Below are positions 44,208 through 53,334 of a DNA stretch of 64,000 bases, one piece after another. The position numbers were made by a program, and so were the translations under genes. Source of the stretch: Erythrobacteraceae bacterium E2-1 Yellow Sea (GTDB lineage: Bacteria > Pseudomonadota > Alphaproteobacteria > Sphingomonadales > Sphingomonadaceae); contig JADCLP010000009.1 of NCBI GenBank assembly GCA_014983025.1, positions 24,956-88,955 on the forward strand. The letters are read 5' to 3'. Position 1 is the stretch's first letter. Each line of letters starts with the position of its first letter. The notes beneath the pieces were generated by a model that did not search any database, was not told the origin of the DNA, and saw only the letters and a list, made by a program, of their open reading frames with translations.

Positions 44208-45368
44208 TTACTGCCCCTGCGTCTGTTGCGGCGTGGCTGGTTGCGCCTGCTGCTGTGAACGGCGGCGCACCTCTGGCAATGGCAGATAGGGGGTTACCCC
44301 GCTGCCGCCTTCAATAATCGTCTTGTCAGTCTTGGACAGCACGCTTTCCATGGTCTCATAATAAAGCCGGCGTCGCGTCACTTCGGGTGCAAGCTTGTAT
44401 TCCTGATAGATATTGTTGAATTCGGCTGCATCACCCTGCGCACGTGCCAGCAACTGCTGGGCAAAGGCGCGGGCACGGTTCATCGCCGCATCAGCATCCT
44501 GCTGGGCCGATGACACGTCTTTAAAAGCTTCTTCCACACGGCTCGGCGGATCGGTCTTGTTGATTTCAACACCCTGCACCGCAATGCCAGACCGGAAAGC
44601 ATCCAGAATGGCTTGCATGTTCTCGCGCACTTTCTGTTCAATTTCCGCGCGGCCAGACCCCGTCAGCACAGTATCCAGATCCTGCTCTGCCACGGCGGCA
44701 CGCATGGTCGCCTCTGCCACTTCCAGCAACGTGTCATTGGGATCGGCCAGCTGGAATTTGTAAAGCGAAAGATCTGCGATATTCCAACGGATCAGATAGC
44801 TCAGATCGACCAGATTCTGATCCGAAGTCAGGATCAGCTTTTCCTGTCCGCCCGAAGGAATCGTCTCTGAACGGATTTCACTGACATTTTCCACCTCAAC
44901 CTGCTGGATGGGCCAGGGAAGGGTGAAATTGGTGCCGGGGCTCAGCGTGTCAGAGAATTTGCCCCCGAACCAGGTAACCACACCCTGTTCGCGAGGCTGC
45001 ACGAAATGCGTGCTGGTCATGATGATCCACAGGCCGACAAAACCGCCCAAAACCACGGGCAGCCAGCTTTTGCCGCCGGGTCGTTCCGGCATGCGGAAAT
45101 TGGGCCCACGTGGTCCACCGCCACCAACGCGCCGGGGACCTTCCGGCCCGCGCTGTTTGAAAATATCCTCTATATTAGCCGAACGACGACCGCCACCGCC
45201 AGGCAGCCACGGGTTTCTTGGGCCATCACCTTTGCCAGCGGCAGGTTCATCCCCCCCGCCATCCTCGGGTGGATCGCCGCCGCCATCGCCGCCGCCTTTA
45301 TCGCCCCCGCCCCAGGGATTCTTCCCTGCCATGGCCAGGCCGATTCTCTCTCCAAATTGTTCAATCAT
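44208..45368 (-). CDS. hflK: FtsH protease activity modulator HflK
   Basis: A 386-residue SPFH/band 7 protein. It has a Gly/Pro-rich cytoplasmic N terminus with repeats of GGGD, one helix (about 98-118), and the motifs REQGVVTWFGGKFSDTLSPGTNFTLPWP, and QDLDTVLTGSGRAEIE. The C-terminal tail is Gln/Pro-rich. Start ATG 45368 is preferred because AGAGGG stands eight bases upstream; 45374 and 45326 are alternatives. It is divergent from mrp with about 80 bases between and precedes hflC directly. Confidence 0.93.
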   Translation of the reverse strand: MIEQFGERIGLAMAGKNPWGGGDKGGGDGGGDPPEDGGGDEPAAGKGDGPRNPWLPGGGGRRSANIEDIFKQRGPEGPRRVGGGGPRGPNFRMPERPGGKSWLPVVLGGFVGLWIIMTSTHFVQPREQGVVTWFGGKFSDTLSPGTNFTLPWPIQQVEVENVSEIRSETIPSGGQEKLILTSDQNLVDLSYLIRWNIADLSLYKFQLADPNDTLLEVAEATMRAAVAEQDLDTVLTGSGRAEIEQKVRENMQAILDAFRSGIAVQGVEINKTDPPSRVEEAFKDVSSAQQDADAAMNRARAFAQQLLARAQGDAAEFNNIYQEYKLAPEVTRRRLYYETMESVLSKTDKTIIEGGSGVTPYLPLPEVRRRSQQQAQPATPQQTQGQ

Positions 45369-45449
45369 GCGCATAACCCTCTTATAGGAAGCTTATGTTG
45401 GAAAAACAGGGGTGGCGCAGCCGTTTTTGATGTGAGAAGGCCAGCCGCG

Positions 45450-46424
45450 ATGGATCAAGAGCAATTGATAGCGCGTTTGCCCGATACAATCGCCAGCAGG
45501 GTAAAGTCTGCCAGCATGGTGCAGGACCGTGCCGTGGTGGTGGTGGACGCCAGCGATCTGGATGCGGCTGGGCGCGAGAATACCGAACAGACTATCCGTG
45601 ATATCCTGGGTACTGACCCTGCCATTGGCGAAGTGCGCGTGGCCATGATGGCGGACCGGGTGCAACGCCGTATCGTGGCGATCGGTTCCGGCAAAGGGGG
45701 TGTTGGCAAATCCACTCTTACCACAAATCTTGCCGTTGCTCTGCACCGCATGGGGCGCAAGGTGGGCGTGGTTGATGCCGATATTTATGGCCCTTCCCAG
45801 CCCACGCTGCTGGATAATGAAGGCCAAAAGCCCAAGGTTTCCGATGAAAAACTGGTGCCCGTGCCCAGCCCGCATGGTGTGCCCTCCCTATCCATGGGTC
45901 ATCTTGCCAAACCGGCACAGGCACTGGCCTGGCGCGGCCCAATGGCCAGCAATGCGCTGAACCAGCTGATCGATGCGCGATGGGGTGATATTGACCTGCT
46001 GCTGGTAGACCTGCCGCCCGGCACGGGCGATGTGCAATTGTCCATGCTGCAAAAACACAAGCCTGTTGGTGCGGTGATCGTCTCCACACCACAGGATCTG
46101 GCGCTGATCGATGCCGCCCGTGCAGCCCAGTTGTTCGAGGCTGGCGGGGTGCCGATCATCGGCCTGGTTGAGAATATGGCAGGGTACCAATGCCCCCATT
46201 GCGGCGAGATGTCCGATCCCTTTGGCAAGGGCGGGGTAGAGGCTGTTTCTGGCCGTATGGATATCCCCTTTATGGGCCGCATCCCGCTGGCATTGCCCAT
46301 CAGGCAGGCAGGCGATAGCGGCCAGCCACCTGCCGCGGGGGACAGTGCAGAAGGGGCGGCCTTTACCGACATCGCCCGCCAGCTGGCGCAATGGCTGGAC
46401 CAGCAGCAGACGACCGGGGGCTGA
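45450..46424 (+). CDS. mrp: Mrp/ApbC-type iron-sulfur cluster carrier ATPase
   Basis: Mrp (ApbC/Nbp35) proteins bind and transfer Fe-S clusters to target enzymes. The 324-residue product has an N-terminal MIP18-like part (about 1-70), the deviant P-loop SGKGGVGKST near 80-89, VDADIYGPSQP, DLPPGTGD and the C-x2-C cluster site CPHC near 247. Start ATG 45450 follows GAGAAGG; an in-frame extension upstream is not supported. It is followed by a molybdopterin hydroxylase gene three bases after the stop, a plausible client of Fe-S delivery. Confidence 0.94.
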   Translation: MDQEQLIARLPDTIASRVKSASMVQDRAVVVVDASDLDAAGRENTEQTIRDILGTDPAIGEVRVAMMADRVQRRIVAIGSGKGGVGKSTLTTNLAVALHRMGRKVGVVDADIYGPSQPTLLDNEGQKPKVSDEKLVPVPSPHGVPSLSMGHLAKPAQALAWRGPMASNALNQLIDARWGDIDLLLVDLPPGTGDVQLSMLQKHKPVGAVIVSTPQDLALIDAARAAQLFEAGGVPIIGLVENMAGYQCPHCGEMSDPFGKGGVEAVSGRMDIPFMGRIPLALPIRQAGDSGQPPAAGDSAEGAAFTDIARQLAQWLDQQQTTGG

Positions 46425-46426
46425 AC

Positions 46427-48700
46427 ATGCAGGTAACGCGTCGCGGGCTGATCACCGGGGCTGCCATCGGCGGCGGGGTGATTGTTGCCTGGACGTTGAT
46501 GCCGCGCCGCTTCCCGGATGTGCTGACACCTGGGCGCGATGAATATGTCTTCGACGCGTGGATCCGCATCGCCAGCAGTGGCGTGATCACCGTGGCGGTA
46601 CCGCAGACGGAGATGGGGCAAGGCGTCACAACGCTGCTGCCACAAGTCGTGGCTGCAGAAATGGGCGCGGATTGGCGCCAGATCGCGGCAGAACCTGCGC
46701 CAGTCAGCGGCGCCTATGCCAATGTGCCACTGGCCGCGCGCTGGTCGGCCTTGTGGATGCCGCTGGCATCTTCATTGGCGGGGGAACCTGACGCGCTGCT
46801 CGCCCGTAGATTTGCCCAGGCAACGCGCTTTGCCGCCACGGCCGATGGCACCACGCTGGCAGCTTATGAAGATGGCTGCCGTAATGCCGCAGCCGCCGCG
46901 CGTGCCATGCTGGCCATGGCTGCTGCCGATAGGTGGGGCATCAGCTGGGAAGAATGTGATGCTGCCGACGGTTTCATCACCCATGGCGATAACCGGTTGA
47001 GCTTTGCGGAACTGGCGGAAGAGGCTGCCGATTACAGTCCGCCCGATCCACCCCCGCTCAAGACCCAACCTTATGGCGAAGAAGGTTTGCCGGGCGAAGC
47101 TGATGGCAAGACCGCCTATCCCCGAATCGACCTGCCGTCCAAGGTTGATGGCACCTTCCAGTTTGCAGGCGATATCCGCCTGCCTGGCATGGTTTACGCC
47201 GCGATCCGACATGGCCCGGTGGACAAGGCCACGTTGAATGAATTCAATCCCTTCAACACACGCGGTATTCGCGGTGTCGTGGGTGCGGTGAAGGGCAAGC
47301 GCTGGCTGGCCGTTGCTGCCACCAGCTGGTGGGCTGCCGAACGCGCCATTGAAACCATGCAACCGCGTTTCAGCGTTGAACATCTGGTTGACAGTGACGA
47401 GTTCGAAACGTGGATGGATGATGCTGCGCGTGGGGCTGGGGCGCACAATATAGAAACGCGCGGCGATGGTTATCAGGCGCATGGCAAGCCGGACATCGCG
47501 CTGCGTTATACCGTTGCGCCAGGGGTGCATGCCCCGATCGAAACGGCCAACGCCACCGCCCATTTTGCCGATGGCAGGCTGGAGCTGTGGATCGCCAGCC
47601 AGGCGCCTGAACGCGCCCGCGCCGCTGCGGCACAGGCACTGGGCCTGAAGATAGAGGATGTTGTGCTCTACCCCATGCCGGCAGGTGGCAGTTTTGACCG
47701 GCGGCTGGAACATGATCATGCGATAGAGGTGGCAATGATCGCGCGTGAACTGGGCCGCCCGGTGCAGCTGATCTGGTCACGCTGGCAGGAACAATTGATG
47801 ACGCGCCCACGCCCGCCAGCGCAGGTGTTGATGGTGGCGCAATTGGCTGATGATGGCACCGGCGCGATAGAAGCGATGAAGGCGCGGATCACCACCCCGC
47901 CCGCCAATGTCGAATTTGGCCACCGCCTGTTTGACAATCACACCAGCTGGGCCGCGATCCGCGAAAGTGAAGGTGCAGGCGATGCGCTGTCCTGCGAAGG
48001 GGCCATGCCGCCCTATGGCGTTGCGCATGTCTCGATCGATCACGTGCCGGTCGAAATCGGGCTGCCTTGCGGGCGAATGCGCGGCAATGCCCACAGCTAC
48101 ACCGCTTTCGCCATGGAAAGCTTCATGGATGAACTGGCCGCGAAGCATAAACGCGAACCGCTGTCTTACCGTATGGGCATGCTGGGGGATGATACGCGGC
48201 TGGCCGAATGTTTGCAGCGGGTGGCGCGGCTGGCCAATTGGGATGGCGGCGCTGACAAGAGCGGGCAAGGGCTGGCCTGCCACCGCATTGGTGATGCGGA
48301 AACTGGCGGACGCATTGCCTGCATCGCCGACGTCAATCCGGGCGAGAATGGGCTGCGTATCGCACGCATATGCGCCGTGGTGGATATTGGGCGGGTCGTG
48401 AATCTGGATATTGCCCGCCAGCAAATCGAAGGTGGGCTGATTTTCGGGCTATCGATGGCGATGGGGGCCAGCACGCGGTATCGTGGCGGCTTGCCCACAT
48501 CTCAACGCCTGGGGGATTTGAACCTGCCCAAATTGTCAGACTGCCCCGACATTGATGTCGATTTCATCACTTCCGAAGCGGCACCTGCCGATCCCGGCGA
48601 ATTGGGCGTGGCGGTGGCAGCGCCTGCAATCGCCAATGCCATCTATTCTGCCACCGGCTTGCGCTTGCGCCACCTGCCCTTACTTTCAGAAGGTATCTGA
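46427..48700 (+). CDS. xanthine dehydrogenase family molybdopterin-binding subunit (orphan, IorB-like)
   Basis: A 757-residue large subunit of a molybdenum hydroxylase, similar to the beta subunit of isoquinoline 1-oxidoreductase. The N terminus MQVTRRGLITGAAIGGG looks like a twin-arginine signal. Family marks are GVITVAVPQTEMGQGV near 60-75, a segment LPSKVDGTFQFAGDI near 228-242, the region AWRxx-type blocks and the C-terminal GELGVAVAAPAIANAIY with the active-site Glu. No partner with [2Fe-2S] domains lies here. It starts three bases after mrp and is followed by hemH 22 bases later. Substrate is unknown. Confidence 0.85.
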   Translation: MQVTRRGLITGAAIGGGVIVAWTLMPRRFPDVLTPGRDEYVFDAWIRIASSGVITVAVPQTEMGQGVTTLLPQVVAAEMGADWRQIAAEPAPVSGAYANVPLAARWSALWMPLASSLAGEPDALLARRFAQATRFAATADGTTLAAYEDGCRNAAAAARAMLAMAAADRWGISWEECDAADGFITHGDNRLSFAELAEEAADYSPPDPPPLKTQPYGEEGLPGEADGKTAYPRIDLPSKVDGTFQFAGDIRLPGMVYAAIRHGPVDKATLNEFNPFNTRGIRGVVGAVKGKRWLAVAATSWWAAERAIETMQPRFSVEHLVDSDEFETWMDDAARGAGAHNIETRGDGYQAHGKPDIALRYTVAPGVHAPIETANATAHFADGRLELWIASQAPERARAAAAQALGLKIEDVVLYPMPAGGSFDRRLEHDHAIEVAMIARELGRPVQLIWSRWQEQLMTRPRPPAQVLMVAQLADDGTGAIEAMKARITTPPANVEFGHRLFDNHTSWAAIRESEGAGDALSCEGAMPPYGVAHVSIDHVPVEIGLPCGRMRGNAHSYTAFAMESFMDELAAKHKREPLSYRMGMLGDDTRLAECLQRVARLANWDGGADKSGQGLACHRIGDAETGGRIACIADVNPGENGLRIARICAVVDIGRVVNLDIARQQIEGGLIFGLSMAMGASTRYRGGLPTSQRLGDLNLPKLSDCPDIDVDFITSEAAPADPGELGVAVAAPAIANAIYSATGLRLRHLPLLSEGI

Positions 48701-48721
48701 TAAAATGATGGTGGCCGCGTT

Positions 48722-49744
48722 TTGACCTGGCAAACACAACAATTGCCTGATGGACATGCACCCGTCGCAAGCGGGCGCGTGGGCGTGTTGCTGGTCAACC
48801 TGGGCACTCCAGACGCGGCAGAACCGGGCGCGGTCAAGCGCTATCTGGCTGAATTCCTGTCTGATCGGCGCGTGGTCGAAATCCCGCCCATTGTGTGGCA
48901 ACCAATCTTGCGCGGCATCATCTTGAACACGCGCCCCAAAAAGAGCGCAGCAGCCTATGCCAAGGTGTGGACTGATGATGGATCGCCACTTGCTGCAATT
49001 ACCAAAGCACAAGCAGAAGCTTTGCAGGCACGGATGGACGATGGGGTGATCGTCAAATACGCCATGCGCTATGGAAACCCGTCCATCCCGGCGCAGCTTA
49101 AGGCTCTGATGCAGGAAGGGTGCGATCGTATCCTGCTGGCCCCGCTCTATCCGCAATATTGCGCCGCGACGACGGCAACAGTGGTGGACAAGGCGGCAGA
49201 AGCGCTGGGCCAGATGCGCTGGCTACCGGCATTGCGTACACTGCCGCCCTATTATGACGACCCTGTCCATATAGATGCGCTGGCGGCAGATTTGTCACGG
49301 CAATTGGCGACGCTCAGCTTCGATCCTGAAATGTTGTTATTGAGCTTTCACGGCATGCCGCAGCGCACGCTGGAACTGGGCGATCCCTATCACTGCCACT
49401 GCCGCAAGACAGCGCGGCTATTGAGCGAAAAGCTGGCCCGCCCCGGAATGCGGATCGAAACCGCGTTCCAATCCCGCTTTGGACGGGCCAAATGGTTGGA
49501 ACCGGCCACCGATGCCACGCTGGTGGCAGAGGCGCAGCAGGGCACGCGGCGGCTAGTTGTTGCTGCACCCGGCTTTGCCGCCGATTGCGTGGAAACGCTG
49601 GAAGAACTAGCGATTGCGGGCCGCGAACAATTTACTGAAGCAGGCGGTACGCACTATGCCGTCCTGTCCTGCCTCAACACTTCTGATGCGGGCATGGCCA
49701 TGCTGGAGGCGCTGATCCGCCGCGAACTGGCTGGCTGGATCTGA
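48722..49744 (+). CDS. hemH: ferrochelatase
   Basis: HemH inserts Fe(II) into protoporphyrin IX to give heme. The 340-residue product has VGVLLVNLGTPD near 21, a MRYGNPS block, APLYPQYCAATT, the catalytic His in LLLSFHGMPQR near 206, and a Cys-rich YHCHCRKT segment and WLEPATD. The start is TTG 48722: its frame has no upstream ATG before a stop, and the opening TWQTQQLPDGHAPV matches the usual N terminus. A mini-ORF (ATG 48705 to TGA 48725) ends across this start. It ends four bases before a membrane protein gene. Confidence 0.94.
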   Translation: MTWQTQQLPDGHAPVASGRVGVLLVNLGTPDAAEPGAVKRYLAEFLSDRRVVEIPPIVWQPILRGIILNTRPKKSAAAYAKVWTDDGSPLAAITKAQAEALQARMDDGVIVKYAMRYGNPSIPAQLKALMQEGCDRILLAPLYPQYCAATTATVVDKAAEALGQMRWLPALRTLPPYYDDPVHIDALAADLSRQLATLSFDPEMLLLSFHGMPQRTLELGDPYHCHCRKTARLLSEKLARPGMRIETAFQSRFGRAKWLEPATDATLVAEAQQGTRRLVVAAPGFAADCVETLEELAIAGREQFTEAGGTHYAVLSCLNTSDAGMAMLEALIRRELAGWI

Positions 49745-49748
49745 CGTC

Positions 49749-50339
49749 ATGAACATGGCGATAGAACTGGCGCTGGTCTTTGCCGTTGTTTTCGCGGTCA
49801 ATCTGCTGCCCGCTTTCGGCCCACCAACCTGGTCGGTGATTGTGGTGCTGGAATTGAACACGGATCTGCCACTGCCCGGCCTGGTGATTGTGGGCGCGCT
49901 GGCTGCAGCATCGGGGCGCTTTACCCTGGCGCATAGCTTCCGCATGTTTGGTTCACGCATTTCAGGACGCATGCGGCGCAATCTGGATGCGGTGCGGATC
50001 GCCTATGAACGCAAGCGACGCAATGCACTGATCGGGCTGGGGTTGTTCGCGCTATCCCCTCTGCCATCGGCGCAATTATTCGGCGCGGTGGGTTTGGCAG
50101 GTGTGCGCCTGTTACCCTTTACGCTGGCCTTTTTTGCCGGGCGGCTCGTGTCTTACACCATTTATGGCGGGTCAGCGCAGCTGGTGGAACATTATTCCTT
50201 GCCGGAAACATTCATGGATACACTCACCAGTCCATGGGGGATTGCACTGCAAATTCTTTTACTGGTGATGCTGGCCGTGCTGCCGCAGATTGATTGGGCC
50301 AAGATTTTCAAGGTCAACCCTGACGAAAATCAGGAATAG
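49749..50339 (+). CDS. small multi-helix membrane protein
   Basis: A 196-residue protein with four or five hydrophobic segments (about 6-28, 40-55, 90-110, 115-135 and 160-185) and a basic central loop SRISGRMRRN...ERKRRN. Motifs NLLPAFGPPTW and ALSPLPSAQLFGAVGL-like segments resemble the VTT/DedA group (glycine-proline re-entrant elements), but the match is not enough for a firm family call. It follows hemH by four bases, so they are likely co-transcribed. Function unknown. Confidence 0.7.
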   Translation: MNMAIELALVFAVVFAVNLLPAFGPPTWSVIVVLELNTDLPLPGLVIVGALAAASGRFTLAHSFRMFGSRISGRMRRNLDAVRIAYERKRRNALIGLGLFALSPLPSAQLFGAVGLAGVRLLPFTLAFFAGRLVSYTIYGGSAQLVEHYSLPETFMDTLTSPWGIALQILLLVMLAVLPQIDWAKIFKVNPDENQE

Positions 50340-50360
50340 TATTCGAGATTTGCGATTGGA

Positions 50361-50519
50361 TCAGAAATCGATCGCAATCCCGTTCTTTTCCCAATCCCCA
50401 TAACGCGTTGGGCTCAATTCCTCATCATCTTCGCCCTTTCTGGGCGCAGGAACAGGATCATTGCTCCAATGGGCGGGCTTGGCAAAGTCATCTGGCCGTT
50501 TGGTCGCGCGTTTGGTCAT
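50361..50519 (-). CDS. SDHAF4-like (DUF1674) succinate dehydrogenase assembly factor
   Basis: A 52-residue protein whose C-terminal SPTRYGDWEKNGIAIDF is the diagnostic motif of the DUF1674/SDHAF4 family, which assists flavin-subunit maturation of succinate dehydrogenase. The N-terminal half is polar and Pro/Asp-rich. Start ATG 50519 gives MTKRATKRPDDF; the frame is open to 50555. Succinate dehydrogenase genes are not in the window, and it is divergent from the RsmB-like gene with 56 bases between. Confidence 0.85.
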   Translation of the reverse strand: MTKRATKRPDDFAKPAHWSNDPVPAPRKGEDDEELSPTRYGDWEKNGIAIDF

Positions 50520-50575
50520 GTACCAATACATGCGCGCGCTGGCGCAGAGTTTCAAGGCACGCTAGGGGCCAAAAC

Positions 50576-51814
50576 ATGGCCAATACTCCCGGACTTCCCG
50601 CGCGCCGCGCCGCGCTGCAAATGATCGACGCGGTAATGAACCGCGGCGAAACGCTGGAACAGGCGGGTCGCAATGCCATCCGCGCGCTGAAGGCGGGGCC
50701 GGACAAGGCGCTGGCTCTGGCGCTGGCCAATGAGTCATTACGTTGGCTAACTGATTTCGATGCGCTGATAGACAGCGCCACCCAAAAGCCTTTGCCGCCA
50801 GACGCCAAGGTGCGCAGCGTATTGCGGCTGATGCTGGCAGGCTGGCTGCGGCTGGAAACGCCGCCCCATGCGGTGATCGCAACTGCACTGCCCTTGCTGA
50901 GCGGTGGGCCAAGGCGGCTGGCGCATGGTGTGTTCTCAACGCTGACAAAACAAGCCGTCAGCCTGCCTGAACAGCCGAGCTTGCCGGGTGTAGTGCGTGC
51001 GCGTTGGGGTGATCAGGCGGATGATATCGCCGCAGGGCTGGTTGCCCCTCCCCCGCTCGATCTGACCCTGCGCGATGCATCGCAAACCCAACATTGGGCC
51101 TTGCAAATGGCGGCTGACAGCTATGCCCCGGCCCATCTGCGCCTACCCCGCGGCGAAGCGGTGGAGAAGATTGACGGCTTCCGGGAGGGGCAATGGTGGG
51201 TGCAGGATCTGGCCGCATCAATTCCGGCACGCCTTCTGGGCATTGGCGATGGCCGACATGTGCTGGACCTGTGTGCTGCACCGGGCGGCAAGACGCTGCA
51301 ACTGGCGGCGGCTGGCTGGAAAGTGACCGCGCTCGATCTTTCCAAGCGCCGGCTTGACCTGTTGAAGGAAAATCTCAAACGCACCGGCCTTGCTGCCTCC
51401 CCTGTCCGCGCAGATGCACTCACATGGGAGGCCAAGCATAGCTTTGATGCCATATTGCTCGATGCGCCCTGCACCGCCACGGGCACCTGCCGCCGGCACC
51501 CCGATGTTTTGCATCGCATTGGCTCGCGGCAAATTGCCGAAATGGCCGAATTGCAATCTGCCTTGCTCGCTCGCGCTGCCACTTGGCTGAAGCCGGGCGG
51601 TATGCTCGTCTATGCCACCTGCTCGCTGGAGCCAGAGGAGGGTGAAGAACGTGCACGCGAATTCACCGCGCTAACCCCGCTGCCCATTCGCGCAGATGAA
51701 TTGCCCGGTGGCCTGCAACCCACCTCTGAAGGCTGGCTGCGAACCCACCCCGGCATGCTGGCAGAACACGGCGGGCTGGACGGCTTCTTTGTCGCGCGTT
51801 GGGTTAAGGAATGA
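50576..51814 (+). CDS. RsmB/NOP family class I SAM-dependent RNA methyltransferase
   Basis: A 412-residue protein with an N-terminal NusB-like domain (about 1-130: RRAALQMIDAVMNRGETLEQA, ANESLRWL) and a C-terminal m5C methyltransferase domain: VLDLCAAPGGKTLQLA near 225, DAPCTATGTCRRHPD near 297 (first catalytic Cys), and YATCSLEPEEGEE near 346 (second Cys). RsmB methylates C967 of 16S rRNA in E. coli. Start ATG 50576 gives MANTPGLPAR; an upstream frame to 50408 is antisense to the SDHAF4-like gene and is not used. Confidence 0.9.
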   Translation: MANTPGLPARRAALQMIDAVMNRGETLEQAGRNAIRALKAGPDKALALALANESLRWLTDFDALIDSATQKPLPPDAKVRSVLRLMLAGWLRLETPPHAVIATALPLLSGGPRRLAHGVFSTLTKQAVSLPEQPSLPGVVRARWGDQADDIAAGLVAPPPLDLTLRDASQTQHWALQMAADSYAPAHLRLPRGEAVEKIDGFREGQWWVQDLAASIPARLLGIGDGRHVLDLCAAPGGKTLQLAAAGWKVTALDLSKRRLDLLKENLKRTGLAASPVRADALTWEAKHSFDAILLDAPCTATGTCRRHPDVLHRIGSRQIAEMAELQSALLARAATWLKPGGMLVYATCSLEPEEGEERAREFTALTPLPIRADELPGGLQPTSEGWLRTHPGMLAEHGGLDGFFVARWVKE

Positions 51815-51897
51815 ATCGCACCCCGGTTACACGCGTGACACTTTAAAGCAGGCAACACCCAGCATATCCTGAACCGAACGCCATCAGGAGCATGATT

Positions 51898-52695
51898 GTG
51901 ACTGCCGAAAACACCCCTGAAATGCCCGCCCTGTTTATCGGCCACGGCACCCCGATGAATACACTGGAGCACAATCACTACACGCAAAGCTGGGCAGAAA
52001 TCGGCGCAAAACTGCCGCGCCCGCGCGCCATCCTGGCTGTTTCAGCACATTGGTATTTCGGTGCAACTGCCGTTACCGCCATGCCCAATCCACGCACAAT
52101 CCATGACTTCTATGGCTTCCCGCAGGAACTGTTCGATTTCCAATATCCCGCACCTGGCCTGCCAGAACTGGCGGGTGAAATCGCCGAGCTGGTCAAACCC
52201 AATTGGGTGGGTGCAGACCGTGACCAATGGGGGCTGGACCATGGCACGTGGAGCGTGCTGGCCCACATGTTTCCCCAGGCCGATATCCCGGTGGTGCAAC
52301 TCTCCATCAGTGCGCTTCAGCCGATCGACTATCACCTCAACATGGGGATGAAGCTGGCCGAATTGCGGCGGCGCGGCGTATTGGTACTGGGCAGCGGCAA
52401 TGTGGTGCACAATCTGTCCCGCATCAATTGGCAGCAGAAGGGCACCGGCACAGATTGGGCCCACCGCTTTGACGATGCGGCCCAGCAAATCGCCAATGAG
52501 GCGCCAGCCGATATCCTGAAATTGCTGGACCACCCGGATTATGCCGCGGCTGTGCCGACGCCAGAACATTTCATCCCATTGCTCTACACCGCTGGCATGG
52601 CCGCGCAGGATGGGGAAGTGCTGACCACCTTCAACAAGGGATATGATATGGGTTCGCTATCCATGACCTGTTACGGGCTGGGCATGGATAGCTGA
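51898..52695 (+). CDS. DODA-type extradiol ring-opening dioxygenase
   Basis: A 265-residue member of the class III LigB/DODA family (YgiD-like 4,5-DOPA dioxygenase). Iron ligands and the substrate pocket are suggested by LFIGHGTPMN, VSAHWYF, HDFYGFP, DHGTWSVLAHMFP and the segment GVLVLGSGNVVHNL. Start GTG 51898 has AGGAG seven bases before it; the ATG at 51892 would be only one base from that site. The family acts on catechols or related aromatic compounds, and many members have unknown natural substrates. It converges on msrA with a four-base gap. Confidence 0.88.
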   Translation: MTAENTPEMPALFIGHGTPMNTLEHNHYTQSWAEIGAKLPRPRAILAVSAHWYFGATAVTAMPNPRTIHDFYGFPQELFDFQYPAPGLPELAGEIAELVKPNWVGADRDQWGLDHGTWSVLAHMFPQADIPVVQLSISALQPIDYHLNMGMKLAELRRRGVLVLGSGNVVHNLSRINWQQKGTGTDWAHRFDDAAQQIANEAPADILKLLDHPDYAAAVPTPEHFIPLLYTAGMAAQDGEVLTTFNKGYDMGSLSMTCYGLGMDS

Positions 52696-52699
52696 GCAT

Positions 52700-53230
52700 T
52701 CAGCCCTTCACCTTGCCCTGAAAACTCTTGCGCAATTTCGCCAGCTTGGGTGGGATCACAGCCAGGCAGTATGGATTGCGCTGCCCTTCCCCTTCCCAAT
52801 ATTCCTGGTGGTAATCTTCTGCCGGATACCATGTGGCCGGGCCTTCAATCGTGGTCACTGCGCCATGACCTTCATGGTCAGCATTCCAGCGGGCAATCGC
52901 GGCCTGCGCCTCTGCACGCTGATCCTCCTCAACAAGGAAGATCGCGCTGCGATATTGAGTGCCGATATCATTGCCCTGGCGGTTCAGTTGCGTCGGGTCG
53001 TGCGTGCCCAGGAATACGTCATAAATTTCCGGCAGGCTGATAGTCGCTGTGTCAAAGGTGACGCGGATCGCCTCTGCGTGGCCGGTCGTGCCGCTGCAGA
53101 CCTGCTTGTAAGTCGGGTCAGCCACGCTGCCGCCGATATAGCCGCTTTCAACCTCGCTTACGCCCACTACATCGCGAAACACCGCCTCTGTGCACCAGAA
53201 ACACCCGCCCGCGATAATTGCCTGCGCCAT
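52700..53230 (-). CDS. msrA: peptide methionine-(S)-S-oxide reductase
   Basis: MsrA reduces the S form of methionine sulfoxide in proteins. The 176-residue product has GGCFWCTEAVF near residues 8-18 with the catalytic Cys10, VSEVESGYIGG near 24, TTGHAEAIRV near 48 and the DYHQEYW block near 138. C-terminal additional Cys (NPYC) may resolve the disulphide. It is convergent with the dioxygenase and divergent from the exported methyltransferase-like gene. Confidence 0.95.
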   Translation of the reverse strand: MAQAIIAGGCFWCTEAVFRDVVGVSEVESGYIGGSVADPTYKQVCSGTTGHAEAIRVTFDTATISLPEIYDVFLGTHDPTQLNRQGNDIGTQYRSAIFLVEEDQRAEAQAAIARWNADHEGHGAVTTIEGPATWYPAEDYHQEYWEGEGQRNPYCLAVIPPKLAKLRKSFQGKVKG

Positions 53231-53334
53231 GCGCTTACTCCTTGTTCCAATTGCCTAGATAGGAAGCATATTCGCAGTTGTCATCGCATTGGTGACAGTT
53301 AGGTTCCACCATTCGAAAAACTGGAGAACAATGG

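Noticed and set aside
45006..45449. Upstream extension of the mrp frame
   Set aside because: This part is antisense to hflK and lacks Mrp-like sequence; the start at 45450 has a ribosome site and the family N terminus.
46772..47719. A 315-codon frame antisense to the molybdopterin subunit gene
   Set aside because: No family signs, and the plus-strand gene has clear motifs through the whole region.
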